From UBA8914 sp034002905 (GTDB taxonomy: Bacteria > Pseudomonadota > Alphaproteobacteria > UBA9219): 64,000 nucleotides of DNA. Position numbers and translations under genes: made by a program. Positions within the stretch are counted from its first letter, which is position 1. Each line of letters opens with the position of its first letter. Of this stretch, positions 59,662 through 64,000 are shown one piece after another. The stretch spans positions 1 to 64,000 of the forward strand of contig JAVEZQ010000001.1 in the NCBI GenBank assembly GCA_034002905.1, read 5' to 3'. The notes beneath the pieces are model-generated. The model was not told where the DNA came from, did no database searches, and saw only the letters and a list, made by a program, of their open reading frames with translations.

Positions 59662-62304
59662 CTAGGCCGCGAGGCTTTTTTGCGCCTCACCAAGTTTGGC
59701 AACCATGGCCCGTGCGTTTTCAAGGCGTTCTTTGTGCTCTTCAACCACATCTTCCGGTGCCCGATCAACGAAGCTTGGGTTAGCCAGTTTGGCTTCGACC
59801 TTTTTGATTTCCTCGGCCCATTTGGCGCATTCCTTGGCTAGACGCTCCTTCTCTTGCGCGATATCGATCACGCCTTCGAGCGGGAGGATAAAGGTCGTCT
59901 CATCAATGATGGTTTGCGCCACGTTCGCAGGTGTCGTCGCCGTTTCCCCGATCGCGGAAAGACGGGCAAGTCTTTCAATCAGGGCACCGTGCGTGGCTAA
60001 ACGCTTTTGGGTTTGATCGCTTGCGCCTTTGACAAGCGTTTCGATCTTTGCGCTCGCGGGAACATTCAACTCGGCGCGGACGCCGCGAATGGCCGTTATC
60101 ACGCGAACAACCCAGTTCATCTCGTTCTGAGCTTCTTTGGTTGCCAATCCAGTATCATAGCTTGGCCAACGCGTTGTGATCAACATCGTGCCGTCACCCA
60201 CGACATGTTCCCATAGCTCTTCAGTGATATAGGGCATAAAGGGATGCATCATCTTTAGCATTTGTCCCAAAACCCATGCCGTCGTGGCGCGTGTTTCGGC
60301 CTTGGCTGCTTCATCAGTCCCTGACAGGATCGGTTTGGTGAACTCGAGATACCAATCACAGAAGACATTCCAGACAAACTCATAAACGCTGTGCGATGAC
60401 AAATCAAAGCGATAGGCATCAAGCTGGCTGGCGACTTTGTTAACCGCATCGACGGTCTCGCCGATAATCCATTTGTTGATGGTTTGCTTGACCGAGGCGG
60501 GATTGAAATCCGCCTGCCATACGCATTCATTCATCTGGCAATACCGTGCGGCATTCCACAGCTTGGTCGCAAAGTTACGGCTGCTTTCAATGCGGGCTGG
60601 TGCAAGCTTGATATCGCGCCCCGGCGTTGAAAGGGTGCATAGCGTAAAGCGCAAGGCGTCACAACCATACGCGCCAATGATGTCCAAGGGATCCATAACA
60701 TTGCCCTTGGTCTTCGACATTTTCTGTCCCTTGGCATCACGGACAAGCGCGTGCATATAGACCGTGCGGAAGGGTACGTCGCCCATGAAATGGAGGCCCA
60801 TCATCATCATGCGCGCAACCCAGAAGAAGATGATGTCAAAGCCTGTCACCAATACGTCGGTCGGATAGTAGCGTTCAAGTTCTGGCGTTTGCTCTGGCCA
60901 TCCCAATGTCGAGAAAGGCCAAAGCGCCGAAGAAAACCATGTGTCAAGCACATCTTCGTCGCGGGTGAGGGGCGTCGCTTTGCCATAGGCTTTTTGGGCC
61001 ATGGCGTTTGCTTCTTCCTCATCATGCGCAACAAAAACCTGTCCGTCTGGCCCGTACCAAGCGGGAATCTGATGACCCCACCACAGCTGGCGGCTGATGC
61101 ACCAAGGCTCGATATTGCGCATCCATGCGTAATAGGTGTTTGTCCATTGTTCCGGCACGAACTTGGTATGACCTTCTTCAACAGCCTTAAGTGCGGGTGC
61201 AGCCAGCGTTTTAGCATCGCAATACCATTGCTCGGACAACCATGGCTCGATTGGCACACCCGAACGATCGCCATGCGGGACGGCGTGAACGTGCGGTTCG
61301 ATCTTTTCCAGCAAGCCAAGGCTTTCCATATCAGCGATGATCTGCTTACGCGCTTCGAAACGTTCCATGCCGCGATATTTCTCGGGTGTGTTTTCGTTCA
61401 GGATGGCGTGCTTGTCAAAGATGTTGATCATCTCGAGATTGTGGCGCTTGCCGACTTCAAAGTCATTGAAGTCATGGGCTGGCGTGATTTTAACGGCACC
61501 AGTCCCTTTCTCGGGATCGGCATATTCGTCGCCGACAACGGGGATTAGGCGGTCTGTAAGCGGCAGGCGTACCATCTTGCCAATCAGGTGCTTGAGCTTT
61601 CCGTTTTCAGGATGCACCGCGACAGCCGTGTCACCCAGCATGGTTTCGGGACGCGTGGTCGCAACGGTGATCATTTCATCGCTGCCATCGATGGGATAGT
61701 GGAAATACCACAGATTGCCTTTGATCTCCTTGGATTCAACCTCAAGGTCCGAAATGGCTGAGAGCATCTTGGGGTCCCAGTTGACAAGGCGCTTGTCTTT
61801 GTAAATCAGCTTTTCGTTATACAGTTGGACAAAGACTTTGTTGACAGCGCGGTTGAGGGCGGGGTCGAGCGTGAAGCGTTCGCGTGGCCAATCCAGCGAT
61901 GCGCCGAGGCGGCGTAGCTGTTTCGTAATTGTGCCGCCGGACTCAGCTTTCCATTGCCAGACTTTTTCAAGGAACTTCTCACGGCCCATGGTGCGACGAT
62001 CAAGGCCTTCTTTAGCCAGTTCACGTTCGACAACCATTTGCGTGGCGATGCCTGCATGATCAGTGCCTGGCTGCCACAATGTATCGCGCCCGCGCATGCG
62101 AGCAAAGCGGATAAGGGTATCCTGAATGGTAAAGGTCAAACCATGACCCATATGAAGACTGCCCGTCACGTTGGGCGGTGGGATCATGATGCAATAGGGA
62201 TCGACCTTCGAGGTAGGGTCGCAGGCAAAGGCTCCCGAGTCTTCCCATTTGGAGTAAAGGCGGGCTTCGGTGGCGGCGGGGTCATAGGTCTTGTCGATAG
62301 ACAT
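59662..62304 (-). CDS. valS: Valyl-tRNA synthetase
   Basis: 880 residues. The class I motifs are the HIGH equivalent IPPPNVTGSLHMGHGLTF and KMSKTKGNVMDPLD. The CP1 editing domain (VATTRPETMLGDTAVAVHPE) and the anticodon-binding helical domain are intact, as is the C-terminal coiled coil (EEIKKVEAKLANPSFVDRAP). ATG 62304 (MSIDKTYDPAATEARLYSKW) is preferred over 62325. It is followed closely by the small secreted gene. Confidence 0.97.
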   Translation of the reverse strand: MSIDKTYDPAATEARLYSKWEDSGAFACDPTSKVDPYCIMIPPPNVTGSLHMGHGLTFTIQDTLIRFARMRGRDTLWQPGTDHAGIATQMVVERELAKEGLDRRTMGREKFLEKVWQWKAESGGTITKQLRRLGASLDWPRERFTLDPALNRAVNKVFVQLYNEKLIYKDKRLVNWDPKMLSAISDLEVESKEIKGNLWYFHYPIDGSDEMITVATTRPETMLGDTAVAVHPENGKLKHLIGKMVRLPLTDRLIPVVGDEYADPEKGTGAVKITPAHDFNDFEVGKRHNLEMINIFDKHAILNENTPEKYRGMERFEARKQIIADMESLGLLEKIEPHVHAVPHGDRSGVPIEPWLSEQWYCDAKTLAAPALKAVEEGHTKFVPEQWTNTYYAWMRNIEPWCISRQLWWGHQIPAWYGPDGQVFVAHDEEEANAMAQKAYGKATPLTRDEDVLDTWFSSALWPFSTLGWPEQTPELERYYPTDVLVTGFDIIFFWVARMMMMGLHFMGDVPFRTVYMHALVRDAKGQKMSKTKGNVMDPLDIIGAYGCDALRFTLCTLSTPGRDIKLAPARIESSRNFATKLWNAARYCQMNECVWQADFNPASVKQTINKWIIGETVDAVNKVASQLDAYRFDLSSHSVYEFVWNVFCDWYLEFTKPILSGTDEAAKAETRATTAWVLGQMLKMMHPFMPYITEELWEHVVGDGTMLITTRWPSYDTGLATKEAQNEMNWVVRVITAIRGVRAELNVPASAKIETLVKGASDQTQKRLATHGALIERLARLSAIGETATTPANVAQTIIDETTFILPLEGVIDIAQEKERLAKECAKWAEEIKKVEAKLANPSFVDRAPEDVVEEHKERLENARAMVAKLGEAQKSLAA

Positions 62305-62396
62305 TGTATGGGGGCCATTTCTCATTTAACAGGCATTAATAATAAGTATGATAAGACGAAAAATATCGACTTGCGTCAAGCTGGGAGCGTAAAAAA

Positions 62397-62807
62397 ATGG
62401 CTTATACTGATCCCTCTCATGAAGAAATTTTGGATATTCTGTCACAGGTGCGTGTCATTGCTTTAGTCGGAGCCAGCGACAAGCCGGATAGACCCAGCCA
62501 TGGTGTGATGCGTTTTCTGCAAAGTCGAGGCTACCGAGTGATCCCCGTTAACCCTGTTTTGGCAGGGCAGGAGCTTTTGGGGGAAACGGTCTGTGCCGAT
62601 CTGTCAAGGGTTCCAGAAAAGGTAGATATGGTCGATATTTTCCGTAATAGCGAGGCGGCAGGCCCCCTGACCGACGAGGCAATCGCTATCGGGGCCAAGG
62701 TCGTTTGGATGCAGTTGGGGGTAATCAACGAAGCAGCTGCCGACCGCGCTCTTGCAGCGGGGCTTAAGGTGGTGATGGATCATTGCCCGGCGATTGCGCT
62801 GCGGTAG
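62397..62807 (+). CDS. CoA-binding (YccU-like) protein
   Basis: 136 residues, a single Rossmann-fold CoA_binding domain: VIALVGASDKPDRPSHGVMR, FLQSRGYRVIPVNPVLAGQE, VDMVDIFRNSEAAGPL, and VVWMQLGVINEAAA. The family resembles the N-terminal domain of succinyl-CoA synthetase alpha; its exact role is unsettled. It is divergent from valS with 92 bp between starts. The 120 bp after its stop hold no gene. Confidence 0.92.
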   Translation: MAYTDPSHEEILDILSQVRVIALVGASDKPDRPSHGVMRFLQSRGYRVIPVNPVLAGQELLGETVCADLSRVPEKVDMVDIFRNSEAAGPLTDEAIAIGAKVVWMQLGVINEAAADRALAAGLKVVMDHCPAIALR

Positions 62808-62927
62808 TTTTGTAACATCTCACGGCTTTTATAATAAAAGCATTTAGTGTGCTTTGACCCGATCAATGTCTTTTTGTCCGTAGGGGCAAGAGACTTTTTT
62901 TCGGCAATGAGGTTCAAAGAATTCATT

Positions 62928-64000
62928 TTATGTACTTTGCTCTGTGGTCGGTGCTGCGTGTTCATTGCGGATGACTGTCTGTGCCTCGGGCGCATGATGC
63001 TTGCTATGATCCTCGCCGACCATCAACACAACTGCGGGGTGGACAAAAAGAGTAAAGAGTGTCCCGATGCTAAGGCCTGCTGCGATCACGAGACCCATAT
63101 TATAGCGTGAGACGGCACCCGCGCCGCTAGCCATGATCAAGGGAGCGACGCCCAAAACAGTCGCTGAGGTTGTCATCAAAATCGGGCGCAGACGGAGGCC
63201 GGAAGCCTTAACGATGGCTTCACGCTTCGATAGGCCTTCGAGCATCAGCTTGTTGGCGAATTCGGCGATTAAAATACCGTGTTTACTAATAAGACCCATC
63301 AAAGTCACAAGACCAACCTGTGTGTAGATATTGAGGCTCGCACCATTCAGGCCTAATGAGATGAAGAGGAGGGCTCCTGCAACGGCCATAGGCACAGAGA
63401 TCAAGATCGTGATTGGATCACGGAAGCTTTCAAACTGGGCTGACAGGACAAGGAAGATAATAATCAGGGCAAAGAGGAAGGTCGTCACAAAACCACTCTT
63501 TTCCTGAACAAATTGGCGTGACTGACCACCATAATCGACACTGTAACCTTCGGGAAGCTGTGTTTTTGCCAGCTCTTCAAGCTTGCTAAGAGCATCCCCC
63601 AAACCGATGCCCGGAAACATAACCCCCGATAGGGTGGAGGCGTTCATCTGTTGGAAGTGATTGAGCGTTTGCGGCACAGCCTTTGTTGTGATCGTTGCAA
63701 TAGTTGACAGCGGAATCGAAGAACCATCAGCAGTACGAATATAGTAATTCGAAAGTTGCTCGATATTCAGGCGGCTTTTCTGCTCGATCTGCGGGATAAC
63801 TTTATAGGAGCGTCCCGACAGGTTGAAGTAGTTGACGTATCCGCCGCCAAGCATGGCGCTGAGTGCGCTGCCGATATCATTCATGTTCAACCCTAAACTG
63901 GCTGCTTTGTCGCGGTCAATCTGGACTGTGGCCTGCGGCAGGTCGATCTTAAGGTCAGTATCGATAAACATAAATATTCCCAAGGCCCGTGCCGCTTTTA
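62928..64000 (-). CDS. RND efflux transporter permease, C-terminal part (cut by window edge)
   Basis: 357 codons of a longer gene; the open frame reaches the window edge without a start (ARALGIFMFIDTDLKIDLP at the edge). The sequence is the second half of an HAE-1 pump (AcrB/MexB-like): IEQLSNYYIRTADGSSIPLS, a porter loop, then the membrane helices with FLVLSAQFESFRDPITILIS, the motif GLISKHGILIAEFANKL and LRLRPILMTTSATVLGVAPL. The C-terminal tail is His-rich (SKHHAPEAQ). The membrane-fusion partner would lie outside the window. Confidence 0.93.
   Translation of the reverse strand, partial: KAARALGIFMFIDTDLKIDLPQATVQIDRDKAASLGLNMNDIGSALSAMLGGGYVNYFNLSGRSYKVIPQIEQKSRLNIEQLSNYYIRTADGSSIPLSTIATITTKAVPQTLNHFQQMNASTLSGVMFPGIGLGDALSKLEELAKTQLPEGYSVDYGGQSRQFVQEKSGFVTTFLFALIIIFLVLSAQFESFRDPITILISVPMAVAGALLFISLGLNGASLNIYTQVGLVTLMGLISKHGILIAEFANKLMLEGLSKREAIVKASGLRLRPILMTTSATVLGVAPLIMASGAGAVSRYNMGLVIAAGLSIGTLFTLFVHPAVVLMVGEDHSKHHAPEAQTVIRNEHAAPTTEQST

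Overview
The window is a chromosomal segment of an alphaproteobacterium; the order cannot be fixed from sequence alone. Supporting signs are the initiator tRNA with a TCAGG/CCTGA anticodon stem, a MucR/Ros regulator, an OlsB-type ornithine lipid acyltransferase, PhaR with a PHA synthase, divergent lysC/ubiG, the proS-lolC-lolD gene order and the dispersed 'MDPRFREDD' palindromic repeat. Most of the window is dense housekeeping DNA with short spacers and many 4-nt overlaps.

Layout. 0-11 kb: tRNA-fMet with scrambled tRNA fragments beside it, mltG, a SnoaL-like protein with a histone-like tail, a conserved hypothetical gene, fmt-truA, a YejA-type peptide-binding protein behind a pilin-like protein, an outer-membrane barrel, class I (archaeal-type) fructose-bisphosphate aldolase and a Y-family polymerase. 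11-13.2 kb: a nested inverted-repeat element, then purH. 13.4-22.4 kb is the accessory region. Two ~100-bp direct repeats (13441, 19344) bracket a GDSL hydrolase, a two-part protein ending in a beta-carbonic anhydrase, a transposase scrap, a CoA-disulfide-reductase/rhodanese fusion and an orphan signal peptide. A defective IS3 element, a chemotaxis receptor and tRNA-Leu(GAG), with a 14-bp echo of its 3' end 3.2 kb away, follow.

22.5-30.2 kb: a solute-binding protein, lipB, an HNH protein, phaR, a PhaE-like subunit overlapping phaC, then acs, i.e. carbon storage and acetate activation. 30-41 kb: MFS, nitronate monooxygenase-like, SDR, lysC, ubiG, rpmB, a cupin, a three-gene ECF sigma/membrane protein/Spy-like operon, cmk and rpsA. 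41-46 kb: two small hypothetical genes; a short leader peptide with Trp-Arg-Trp in front of alternative hairpins, followed by a PhzE-type fused anthranilate/ADIC synthase; and pgk, whose start lies in a perfect 14-bp hairpin. 46-64 kb: ygjP-like protease divergent from xseB-ispA with overlapping start codons, htpX-lemA, rsmB, rpe, heparinase-like, a type IV pilin-like protein, olsB, mucR, lolD-lolC, an archaeal/eukaryotic-type proS, valS, a CoA-binding protein and the C-terminal part of an RND efflux pump cut by the window edge.

The observations most worth following are the Trp-rich leader on a PhzE-type synthase, the carbonic anhydrase with a ~360-residue unrecognised N-terminal part in the mobile region, the foreign-type ProS in a conserved locus, and the pgk start hairpin. 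No CRISPR array, complete prophage or recognisable defence system was seen.
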